Positions 1-5,640 of a stretch of DNA of 5,640 nt are shown in pieces. The first letter of the stretch is position 1, and each line of letters opens with the position of its first letter. The translations under genes were made by a program, and so were the position numbers. The DNA lies in the NCBI GenBank assembly GCA_017475875.1, contig JAFVET010000260.1, positions 1 through 5,640 of the forward strand, read 5' to 3'. The notes under the pieces are model-generated. The model did no database searches, was not told the DNA's origin, and saw nothing but the letters and a program-made list of their open reading frames with translations. This stretch comes from Candidatus Methanomethylophilaceae archaeon (GTDB taxonomy: Archaea; Thermoplasmatota; Thermoplasmata; Methanomassiliicoccales; Methanomethylophilaceae).

Positions 1-702
1 ATCCTCGAATCCTCAAACCAGAAGGGACTCGAAGAGCTCATCGAATCGCCGCACAGACATGACCTCGCCGCGTTGGAAGCCAAAATCGCGGAGAACCTGA
101 CGAAGATGGGTTTCATCGAGGTCAAGACACCCACGATCATATCGACAAACGCTCTCTCTAAGATGACCATCACGCCCGACCACCCCCTGTACAAGCAGGT
201 TTTCTTCATCGACGACAAGCGCTGCCTCAGACCGATGCTGGCGCCCAACCTGTACGTGGTCATGAGGCGCCTCAGGGACCACACAGACGGACCCGTGAAG
301 ATCTTCGAGATCGGTTCGTGCTTCAGGAAGGAATCGAAGAGCGGTCGTCACCTCGAGGAGTTCACCATGTGCAACCTGGTGGACATGGGTCCCGACGGGA
401 ACCCCACGGAATGCCTCAAGGAGTACATCAAGGCGGTCATGGACGCGGTCGGTCTCGAATATACCCTCTCCGTAGAGGAATCCGACGTGTACAAGGAGAC
501 CCTCGACGTGGAGGTCAACGGGACCGAGGTCGCATCCGGTGCCGTAGGACCGCACGTCCTCGACCCGGCCCACGACGTGCATGAACCCTGGGCGGGCGTG
601 GGTTTCGGTCTCGAGAGGCTCCTGATGTTGAAGAACGGGAAGTCCACGGTACGCAAGACCGGTCGCAGCATCACTTACGTAAACGGTCTCAAGATCGATT
701 GA
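1..702 (+). CDS. pylS: Pyrrolysyl-tRNA synthetase, catalytic domain (5' end cut by window edge)
   Basis: Class II aminoacyl-tRNA synthetase that charges pyrrolysine onto the amber-decoding tRNA-Pyl in the cytoplasm. The frame is open from base 1, giving 233 visible residues and a TGA stop; the start codon lies outside the window. Motif 2 is seen as FEIGSCFRKES followed by HLEEFTM (codons about 102-123), and motif 3 as GFGLERLL (601-624). Pocket residues known from the family are in place: Tyr (253-255), Met (262-264), Asn and Val of NLV (373-381), the mobile-loop Tyr of DVYKET (490-492) and Trp of HEPW (589-591). From memory the sequence is very close to the 275-residue M. alvus enzyme, which lacks the N-terminal tRNA-binding domain. 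By that alignment about 40 residues are missing here, so a ΔN form is likely but cannot be proved from the window. A TTG at 73 is an internal Leu codon, not a start. First visible gene of the operon. Confidence 0.97.
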   Translation: MLESSNQKGLEELIESPHRHDLAALEAKIAENLTKMGFIEVKTPTIISTNALSKMTITPDHPLYKQVFFIDDKRCLRPMLAPNLYVVMRRLRDHTDGPVKIFEIGSCFRKESKSGRHLEEFTMCNLVDMGPDGNPTECLKEYIKAVMDAVGLEYTLSVEESDVYKETLDVEVNGTEVASGAVGPHVLDPAHDVHEPWAGVGFGLERLLMLKNGKSTVRKTGRSITYVNGLKID

Positions 703-710
703 GGGGTCCG

Positions 711-1769
711 ATGTTCTCCGACGTCCTTTACGATATATGCCACGGTGCCGAGCCGACGGTGGATTCGGTCGCCGAACTACTTTCAACCAACGACCCGAAA
801 GAGCTGGAACAACTCTACGAGGCCGCGAGGAGCAAGCGCGAGGAACACTTCGGCAACACCGTGTACACCTACGGTTTCGTCTACTTCTCCACCCACTGCA
901 AGAACAACTGTACGTTCTGCTACTACAGAAGGTCGAACAAGGACTTGGAGAGATATAGGAAATCCAAAGAGGAGATCGTCCAGCTCGCCGGGAGCCTCAA
1001 AGACGCCGGCATAGACCTCGCCGACCTGACGATGGGCGAGGACCCGGAGATGTACGCGAACGGATACGAGAAGCTCCTCGATATTATCCATGCGGTCAAA
1101 CACGATGTCGGAATAAGCGTCATGGCATCCCCCGGTGCGCTCCCGTCGGACATGTTCCCGGCGGTCAAGGAAGCGGGAGCGGACTGGTACGCGTGCTACC
1201 AGGAGACGTACAACAGGGAACTCTTCGCCAAACTGCGTATCGAACAGGACTTCGAGAAGAGGCTCGACCAGAAGATATCGTCCAGGAAGGCCGGACTTCT
1301 GGCAGAGGACGGCATGATGGTCGGTCTCGGAGAAAGCGTCCGCGACCGGGCCGAAGCGATACTCAAGATGGGGGGCCTTGGATGCGAGCAGATACGCACC
1401 ATGACCTTCGTCCCGCAGGAGGGCACGCCGCTGATGATGTCCGGAACGTGCGACACGGTCGAGGAACTCAAATGCATCGCGGTCATGAGGATACTCTTCC
1501 CCGACCGCCTGATCCCTGCCACGCTCGACGTGGAGGGGATAGCCGGCATGCAGACCAGGCTCGCCGCCGGTGCGAACGTCGTCACCTCGATAGTGCCTCC
1601 CCACCTCAACCTGGCCGGTGTGGCGCAACACGAGCTCGACATCGAGAACGGGAACCGTTCGGTGGAACACGTATTCGAGATGGTCGAGTCGATGGGATAC
1701 AGGTTGGGAACCGCGGCCGACTACAGGCGGTTCATCCAAGACACGTTGGAGAGGAGGTCCCTCTCCTGA
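711..1769 (+). CDS. pylB: 3-methylornithine synthase PylB (radical SAM)
   Basis: Radical S-adenosylmethionine mutase that converts L-lysine to (3R)-3-methyl-D-ornithine, the first step of pyrrolysine synthesis. The protein is 352 residues, the usual family size (about 350). The [4Fe-4S]-binding motif CX3CX2C is seen as CKNNCTFCYY (Cys63, Cys67, Cys70), followed by the family stretches DLTMGEDP, CYQETYNRELFAKLR, MTFVPQEGTPL, RLIPATLDVEGI and AGANVVTSIVPP, all matching Methanosarcina PylB from memory. ATG 711 is chosen because GAGGGG at 701-706 gives a Shine-Dalgarno at suitable spacing; an in-frame TTG at 699 would overlap the pylS stop and sit before that site. The gene begins 8 nt after the pylS stop, and its own TGA overlaps the proposed pylC start. 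The catalytic core is intact, with no frameshift. Confidence 0.97.
   Translation: MFSDVLYDICHGAEPTVDSVAELLSTNDPKELEQLYEAARSKREEHFGNTVYTYGFVYFSTHCKNNCTFCYYRRSNKDLERYRKSKEEIVQLAGSLKDAGIDLADLTMGEDPEMYANGYEKLLDIIHAVKHDVGISVMASPGALPSDMFPAVKEAGADWYACYQETYNRELFAKLRIEQDFEKRLDQKISSRKAGLLAEDGMMVGLGESVRDRAEAILKMGGLGCEQIRTMTFVPQEGTPLMMSGTCDTVEELKCIAVMRILFPDRLIPATLDVEGIAGMQTRLAAGANVVTSIVPPHLNLAGVAQHELDIENGNRSVEHVFEMVESMGYRLGTAADYRRFIQDTLERRSLS
1753..1758 (+). promoter_or_regulatory. Shine-Dalgarno site of pylC, decides its start
   Basis: GGAGGT lies inside the last codons of pylB. It matches the anti-Shine-Dalgarno end of 16S rRNA and sits 7 nt before the CTG at 1766. The next in-frame conventional start, GTG 1781, is 22 nt away, too far for this site and inside the first Rossmann strand of PylC. 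Confidence 0.75.
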
Positions 1770-2923
1770 AGCTAGGTATCGTGGGAGGGGCCCTCCAAGG
1801 TATGGAGGCGGTCCTTCTGGCTAAAAAAGCGGGGTACGACACGCTGGTTGTCGACCGCAGGAGCGAGGCCCCCGCACTGTCGATATGCGACGAGGCCGTC
1901 GTGGGTAATCCGCTTTCCGACGACGGTTGCATAGACGCTTTGAAGGAATGCGACGCGGTGATCCCCGCCTGCGAGGAGATCGACCTACTGCAGAAGCTGG
2001 ACGGTTCCCTTTCCGGAACCGGGGTCCCGTTCCTGTTCGACCTTCGTTCCTACCGCGTAAGCAGTTCCAAACTCGAATCGAACGAGATAATGGCGCGCGC
2101 CGGCGTAGCTCTGCCGAAACCATGGCCGGAATGCGGTTTCCCCGTAATCGTGAAACCATCGTCCCAGAGCGGCAGCGTAGGGGTCTCGGTGGCGTACTCG
2201 CAGGAAGACATCGAATCGGGACTCGTCAAGGTCCGCGAGCTGGGCGACGAGGCCGTCATCCAGGAGTTCGTCCATGGGAGGAGCCTTTCTGTGGAGGTCA
2301 TCGGAAACGGACGCGAGGCAGAATCCTACGTGACAACCGAAGTCGTCCTCGACCAGGGGTACGACTGCAAGATGGTCAGATGCAGCCCCGACATACTGTC
2401 GACGGACGAGGATAAGGCGTTCGGAGAGATGGCTCAGAAGACGGCGAGGATGCTCGGACTCAACGGACTGATGGACCTGGAGGCGATAGACACGCCCAAG
2501 GGACTCAGGGTGCTCGAGATCGATGCCCGCATCCCGAGCCAGACCCCGGCCGCGATACAGGCGGCGACCGGCGTCAACCTCTTGGAGGAGCTGTACCTCA
2601 GCAGGACCGACGGGTTGCGTGTACCCGTAAGGAAAGACGGGGCCTCCATCTATTGGCACATACATTTCAAGGACGGTTACCTGAGGGCAACGGGCGAGAA
2701 GGAGTTCTCCCATGTGAGGAACCCCGTGATGACGCAGGGACTGTTCGGAAGTTCCGACTCCATATCCGACTACCGTCCCGGTTCGACGGAATGGCACGGA
2801 ACGTTCATAGTCAAGGGAACCGACGCGGAGGATGCGGACCGCAGGTACCGCCAGGTCATGGACCGCATGGTCAAGGAGACGGGTGCGTCGGGATTCCTCG
2901 ATTCCATACCCAAGGTGATCTGA
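1766..2923 (+). CDS. pylC: (3R)-3-methyl-D-ornithine:L-lysine ligase PylC, apparent CTG start
   Basis: ATP-grasp ligase that joins 3-methyl-D-ornithine to the epsilon-amine of a second L-lysine, the second step of pyrrolysine synthesis. With the start at 1766 it has 385 residues, slightly longer than the roughly 363 of Methanosarcina. It opens with the nucleotide-fold strand KLGIVGGALQG, matching the start of Methanosarcina PylC (MKTICLIGGKLQG, from memory). The ATP-grasp part shows VIVKPSSQSGSVG (Lys130), LMDLEAID (Glu239) and VLEIDARIPSQTP (Glu251, Asp253, Arg255), which include the likely metal- and phosphate-contacting positions. No ATG, GTG or TTG occurs in frame in the 90 nt before the conserved start. 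Downstream GTG 1781 or ATG 1802 would delete the first strand and glycine loop. CTG at 1766 overlaps the pylB TGA as CTGA, where ATGA would be usual. The gene identity is firm; the start codon is inferred. Confidence 0.95.
   Translation: MKLGIVGGALQGMEAVLLAKKAGYDTLVVDRRSEAPALSICDEAVVGNPLSDDGCIDALKECDAVIPACEEIDLLQKLDGSLSGTGVPFLFDLRSYRVSSSKLESNEIMARAGVALPKPWPECGFPVIVKPSSQSGSVGVSVAYSQEDIESGLVKVRELGDEAVIQEFVHGRSLSVEVIGNGREAESYVTTEVVLDQGYDCKMVRCSPDILSTDEDKAFGEMAQKTARMLGLNGLMDLEAIDTPKGLRVLEIDARIPSQTPAAIQAATGVNLLEELYLSRTDGLRVPVRKDGASIYWHIHFKDGYLRATGEKEFSHVRNPVMTQGLFGSSDSISDYRPGSTEWHGTFIVKGTDAEDADRRYRQVMDRMVKETGASGFLDSIPKVI
2912..2920 (+). promoter_or_regulatory. Ribosome-binding site of pylD inside the pylC 3' end
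   Basis: AAGGTGATC in the last codons of pylC is a long match to the GGAGGTGATC consensus complementary to archaeal 16S rRNA. It ends 2 nt before ATG 2923, so the effective pairing region is its AAGGTG part. Together with the TGATG stop/start overlap it supports ATG 2923 and translational coupling from pylC. Confidence 0.6.
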
Positions 2924-3744
2924 TGACTAGACTCACAGCAGACCTCATCGAAGGGGTCCCAAGCGACAAGATCAATCTGGATTCCCTGCTGTTGTCGGCT
3001 ACCGGCAGGAACATGCGCGAGATAGCCCTCGAGGCGGCAGGTCTGGACGGGACCGGGATAGACCTCAGCGCCTACACGGTGTCCGTGGTCCCCATCACAT
3101 CGGGTCTCGGCATAATCGGCGGGTTCTCCGATTCCGTTTCAGCCATCGTGAAGAGGCTGGGGATGGACAGCGAGGTCACGTCGAACACCGACGTCGCCGG
3201 TTTCTCCGAAGGCGTCGAGAGGGGTTCCGACATCATAATGATGGCCGACGACAAGCGTTTCGTCGCATACAACACACGTTGCAACAGGTTCACCGACAAC
3301 GCGTACGGAACCGCGATGGGGTACTCCGTCGTGCTCCACGACGCCGCCAGGGGACTCGACGGAAAGGACGTGCTCGTCATTGGTGCGGGTTTCGTCGGTT
3401 CGCATGCGGTCCGCATCCTCAAGGATATGGGTGCCAACGTCACCGTCACCGACATCATCCGGGAGAAGGGGGAAAGGCTCGTCGCCAAATACGGGGTGAA
3501 GTTCGAGCCGAGCATGGAGAAGGGCCTGGCGGACCACACGCTGGTACTCAACGCCGCCCCGGTGATCATACCCGGGGAACTGATCTCCGATGGGACCATA
3601 TTCTCAACACCGGGCGTCCCGCATTACTTCGATTCCGAGGGACGGAGGCGCGCCAAATTTATAATACACGACCCATTAGAAATCGGAACTGCTGTGATGG
3701 CGGTGAACAGCGCTGGATTCAGCTTCCGCCAGGAGAGGAATTGA
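2923..3744 (+). CDS. pylD: Pyrrolysine synthase PylD (NAD-dependent dehydrogenase)
   Basis: Final biosynthetic enzyme: it oxidises the terminal amine of lysyl-Nε-3-methylornithine with NAD, and the product cyclises to the pyrroline ring of pyrrolysine. The protein has 273 residues, near the family's usual 260-270. The N-terminal substrate domain shows PITSGLGIIGGFS (57-69) and IIMMADDKRFVAYN (about 104-117). The Rossmann domain has LVIGAGFVGS with the dinucleotide loop Gly154-X-Gly156-X-X-Gly159. The C-terminal part has STPGVP and PLEIGTA, all matching Methanosarcina PylD from memory. ATG 2923 overlaps the pylC TGA by one base and follows a good ribosome-binding site; the frame stays open upstream to 2653, but only inside pylC. 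Codons at 3655-3687 are unusually AT-rich (TTT, ATA, ATA, TTA, GAA) compared with the rest of the gene, see the promoter-like site there. The ramA start follows 1 nt after its stop. Confidence 0.97.
   Translation: MTRLTADLIEGVPSDKINLDSLLLSATGRNMREIALEAAGLDGTGIDLSAYTVSVVPITSGLGIIGGFSDSVSAIVKRLGMDSEVTSNTDVAGFSEGVERGSDIIMMADDKRFVAYNTRCNRFTDNAYGTAMGYSVVLHDAARGLDGKDVLVIGAGFVGSHAVRILKDMGANVTVTDIIREKGERLVAKYGVKFEPSMEKGLADHTLVLNAAPVIIPGELISDGTIFSTPGVPHYFDSEGRRRAKFIIHDPLEIGTAVMAVNSAGFSFRQERN
3655..3666 (+). promoter_or_regulatory. Candidate internal BRE/TATA promoter for ramA
   Basis: AAATTTATAATA stands out in GC-rich coding sequence. TTTATAAT resembles the archaeal TATA box (TTTAWATA), and the CCAAA just before it resembles a BRE. 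By the usual TATA-to-start distance, transcription would begin near 3686-3692, about 55-60 nt before the ramA ATG. It lies within pylD, so it would add to read-through from upstream rather than replace it. Chance occurrence cannot be excluded. Confidence 0.4.
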
Positions 3745-3745
3745 A

Positions 3746-5383
3746 ATGGCTTATGGAATAGCATTGGATATCGGAACGAGCGGTTTCCGTTGTCAGGTCC
3801 TTGACCTAGATACCGGGAAGACGCTCGCTTCGTCTGTCACGGAACGCCACCCCATCCCGGGAATGAACGTCATCGACCACGTGAACTACGCCATAAACGC
3901 GGGCGAGGACGTGGCCAACGGACTGATGATCGAGGCCATCAACAATCTTTTCGCGAGTCTCGGAGTGGACCTGTCGAAGGTCACCCGCGTCGCAGTGTGC
4001 GGCAACCCGTTCCAGCTCTCGCTCTTCCAGAACATCGAGATCAGGGACCTTGCCTACGCTGGAAAGAACATGCTCAAGAACCTCGGCGTCGTGTCGCCCC
4101 CGAGGGACGGAGACATAATCCCCGCGTCTTCTATCGGCATCAAAGGAATGCCGAACGCATCCGTCCTCATACCCCCGGCCGTCACGCACGAGATCGGTGC
4201 CGACGCCATAGCGATGCTCATGATGAGCGACATCCTGAACGAGAAGGAGCCCTGCATCATCGTCGACTACGGGACCAACGCTGAGATGGCACTCATAAAA
4301 GACGGCAACGTCTACACCGGATCAGCCGCGGCCGGACCTGCCCTCGAAGGTCAGGAGATCGAGAGGGGAATGCTCGCCGCACCCGGTGCACTCAGCGCCG
4401 TGGAGTCCACCGACAAGGGATGGAGATGTTACGTTCTGGACGACACCATGGCCGCACAGCCCGGAGACATCATCGACCCCCTCACCGGCAACGTGATCGA
4501 GGAGGGACCCATGCACGGCAAGGCCATCGGAATCACCGGAACCGGTGTCGTGGCCGCCCTGTACGAGGGAATGAAGGCGGGCATCATCATTCCACCCGAG
4601 ATCAAGACCGAGGACGGCCTGCTCCACGTCCAGGACGGGATCACCATCACGTCACACGACGTAGAGGAGGCCGGAAAGGCCATCGGTGCGCTCCGTGCCG
4701 GGTTCCTGACGCTGATGATCGATGCTGGCATCTGGGTCGAAGACGTCAAGAAGGCCTACATGTCCGGTGCTTCCGGACTTTACGTTGATGCCAAGAAAGC
4801 GATGGGTATCGGAATGGTCGAACCCGGAGCAAGGAAGATCATGCAGTTCGGAAACACGTCGATCGGCATGGCGAGGGAGATCATCCTCGGTAAGATCACG
4901 ATGGACGACCTCAAGGCGTTCGCCAAGAAGCTGAAGGCCACCCACTGCATGTTCGCAACCGCCCCCGCGTTCAAGGACATCTACTCCATCGAATACTCCA
5001 TCTGGTGCAGCGGAATGCCGGACACCGAATACAACAACATGCTCGACATCTACGGCATCAAGAGGCTCCCCGAGATGCCTGATCCGTCGGAGATCGAGGT
5101 CAAACGCCTCACCGTGAGGGACCTGCCCGACACCGAGAACATGATCGTCAAGATTATCAAGACGGGTACCGAGCTCAGCGGTGTCCTCGAGAACTGTATC
5201 GGATGCCGCAAGTGCATGAACGCCTGTCCCGAGAAGGCCCTGACAATCTCCAAGGAGAACGGAAGGTTCATCGCCCGCATCGCTTCGGACCGTTGCGCCG
5301 GTACCGCGTGCAAGAGATGCGAGGCCGCATGCAAGGACAAGGTCATCAAGACCTCCGAACTCAGAATAAACGCCTCTCTGTGA
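3746..5383 (+). CDS. ramA: RamA, ATP-dependent reductive activase of methylamine corrinoid proteins
   Basis: Iron-sulfur protein that uses ATP to reduce the inactive Co(II) corrinoid of MtmC, MtbC and MttC back to active Co(I), keeping methylamine methyltransferases working. At 545 residues it matches Methanosarcina RamA (about 540). The ASKHA/RACo-like body shows ALDIGTSGF (6-14), VCGNPFQLSLFQN, IRDLAYAGKNM, IPPAVTHEIGADA, VDYGTNAEMAL (Asp174), GSAAAGPALEGQ, GITGTGV (262-268) and MSGASG (339-344). The C-terminal ferredoxin-like domain has two cluster motifs: CX2CX2CX3CP at Cys484, 487, 490 and 494, and CX4CX2CX3C at Cys517, 522, 525 and 529. ATG 3746 is preceded by GGAG/GAGG at 3732-3738 and lies 1 nt after the pylD stop. 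The acetogen-type activator RACo (with an N-terminal ferredoxin) is excluded by the C-terminal position of the clusters. Which corrinoid protein it serves cannot be told from the sequence. Confidence 0.95.
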   Translation: MAYGIALDIGTSGFRCQVLDLDTGKTLASSVTERHPIPGMNVIDHVNYAINAGEDVANGLMIEAINNLFASLGVDLSKVTRVAVCGNPFQLSLFQNIEIRDLAYAGKNMLKNLGVVSPPRDGDIIPASSIGIKGMPNASVLIPPAVTHEIGADAIAMLMMSDILNEKEPCIIVDYGTNAEMALIKDGNVYTGSAAAGPALEGQEIERGMLAAPGALSAVESTDKGWRCYVLDDTMAAQPGDIIDPLTGNVIEEGPMHGKAIGITGTGVVAALYEGMKAGIIIPPEIKTEDGLLHVQDGITITSHDVEEAGKAIGALRAGFLTLMIDAGIWVEDVKKAYMSGASGLYVDAKKAMGIGMVEPGARKIMQFGNTSIGMAREIILGKITMDDLKAFAKKLKATHCMFATAPAFKDIYSIEYSIWCSGMPDTEYNNMLDIYGIKRLPEMPDPSEIEVKRLTVRDLPDTENMIVKIIKTGTELSGVLENCIGCRKCMNACPEKALTISKENGRFIARIASDRCAGTACKRCEAACKDKVIKTSELRINASL

Positions 5384-5392
5384 GAGGTCCTT

Positions 5393-5423
5393 CCCCGCCT
5401 CACGGCGGGGTTTTGTTGTTTTT
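5393..5423 (+). terminator. Hairpin plus T-tract terminator of the pyl-ramA operon
   Basis: Left arm CCCCGCC (5393-5399), loop TCAC and right arm GGCGGGG (5404-5410) form a perfect 7-bp GC stem, followed directly by TTTTGTTGTTTTT (5411-5423). It begins 9 nt after the ramA stop. The T-tract lies only on the + strand side, so it fits termination of this operon and not of the converging gene. Archaeal polymerase mainly needs the T-tract; the stem may help termination or protect the RNA 3' end. Confidence 0.85.
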
Positions 5424-5451
5424 CAGACGGTTGATCGGCGTCGCGAATGCA

Positions 5452-5640
5452 TCAGGAATAGAAACTGGACCAGGCTTCCCTGCCGCCGTCCTCCGGTGCC
5501 GGTTCGCCTTCCCTGAATCCCTTCCAATCGATGGGTTCGCGCGAGAGTATTATCAGCGACCCGTGGCGGTTGTGGAAACTGAGGGCATCATCGCTGATGT
5601 CCAGGCGGACGTCCACCATGATTCCCAGACGTGAGTCGAG
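5452..5640 (-). CDS. Unrecognised protein, C-terminal 62 residues (5' end beyond window)
   Basis: On the - strand a frame is open from the right edge to a TGA at 5454-5452, giving 62 residues ending in WSSFYS. It includes RLGIMVDVRLDISDDALSF and HGSLIILSREPIDW, which look like an ordinary soluble protein with alternating strand-like hydrophobic stretches and an acidic, Gly/Pro-rich tail (EGEPAPEDGG). Third positions favour G/C, as in the neighbouring genes. No membrane segment, cysteine motif or known catalytic motif is visible, and I do not recognise the family. It converges on ramA with 68 nt between the two stop codons. The competing + strand frame across this stretch begins inside ramA and looks like noise (many Arg/His/Pro residues). 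A chance open frame of this length is possible at this base composition. Confidence 0.6.
   Translation of the reverse strand, partial: LDSRLGIMVDVRLDISDDALSFHNRHGSLIILSREPIDWKGFREGEPAPEDGGREAWSSFYS

Noticed and set aside
699..710. TTG at 699 as the pylB start
   Set aside because: It would precede the Shine-Dalgarno-like GAGGGG, add only four residues without family support, and is weaker than ATG 711.
721..738. TATA-like TTTACGATATAT at the start of pylB
   Set aside because: It lies just inside the pylB coding start, matches the archaeal consensus poorly and has no gene start at a suitable distance downstream.
783..1739. Long - strand open frames opposite pylB (also opposite pylS, pylC, pylD and ramA)
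   Set aside because: They are mirror frames produced by strong third-position GC bias; their translations show no recognisable motifs and the + strand genes are certain.
1193..1765. Long open extension of the pylC frame upstream to 1193
   Set aside because: It lies wholly inside pylB in another frame, its translation is rich in Arg, Gly and His with no family resemblance, and family alignment places the PylC start at 1766.
2653..2922. Open extension of the pylD frame upstream to 2653
   Set aside because: It overlaps the conserved pylC 3' end. ATG 2923, with its ribosome-binding site and TGATG overlap, gives a protein of normal PylD length.
5203..5634. + strand open frame running from inside ramA past the terminator
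   Set aside because: It starts out of frame in the ramA ferredoxin domain, crosses the terminator hairpin and has no ribosome-binding site; the - strand frame is a better explanation of the tail.
1..5640. A tRNA-Pyl gene (pylT), methylamine methyltransferase genes or other RNA genes
   Set aside because: I looked for a CTA-anticodon tRNA-like fold, especially in the right-hand tail, and saw none; no mtmB, mtbB or mttB sequence is present. pylT probably lies upstream of pylS.

Overview
This window carries a pyrrolysine (Pyl) operon joined to a methylamine-methyltransferase activation gene, almost certainly from a methylotrophic methanogenic archaeon of the order Methanomassiliicoccales. The grounds are: the pyrrolysyl-tRNA synthetase catalytic domain closely matches, from memory, the N-terminally deleted (ΔN) enzyme of Methanomethylophilus alvus; a RamA-type corrinoid activase is the last gene; ribosome-binding sites resemble GGAGGTGATC; and an archaeal BRE/TATA-like element is present. 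The DNA is GC-rich (about 60% by eye) with strong G/C preference at third codon positions.

Layout on the + strand: the 3' part of pylS (1-702, cut by the window edge), pylB (711-1769), pylC (1766-2923), pylD (2923-3744) and ramA (3746-5383). The genes are packed head to tail: an 8-nt gap, a 4-nt overlap, a 1-nt overlap and a 1-nt gap. This implies one transcript with translational coupling. A GC-rich hairpin followed by a T-rich tract (5393-5423) ends the unit. On the - strand, the C-terminal end of an unrecognised protein enters from the right edge (5452-5640) and converges on the operon.

How the genes work together: PylB rearranges L-lysine to 3-methyl-D-ornithine, PylC ligates a second L-lysine to it, and PylD oxidises the dipeptide, which cyclises to pyrrolysine. 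PylS charges pyrrolysine onto the amber-suppressor tRNA-Pyl (pylT is not in the window). Pyrrolysine is then inserted at UAG in the methylamine methyltransferases MtmB, MtbB and MttB. RamA reductively reactivates the corrinoid proteins those enzymes methylate, so the operon combines the amino-acid supply with upkeep of the enzymes that need it.

The system is known rather than new. The points worth a second look are an apparent CTG start codon for pylC, a TATA-box-like AT-rich island with atypical codons near the 3' end of pylD that may be a separate ramA promoter, exclusive use of TGA stops, and the unidentified convergent gene.
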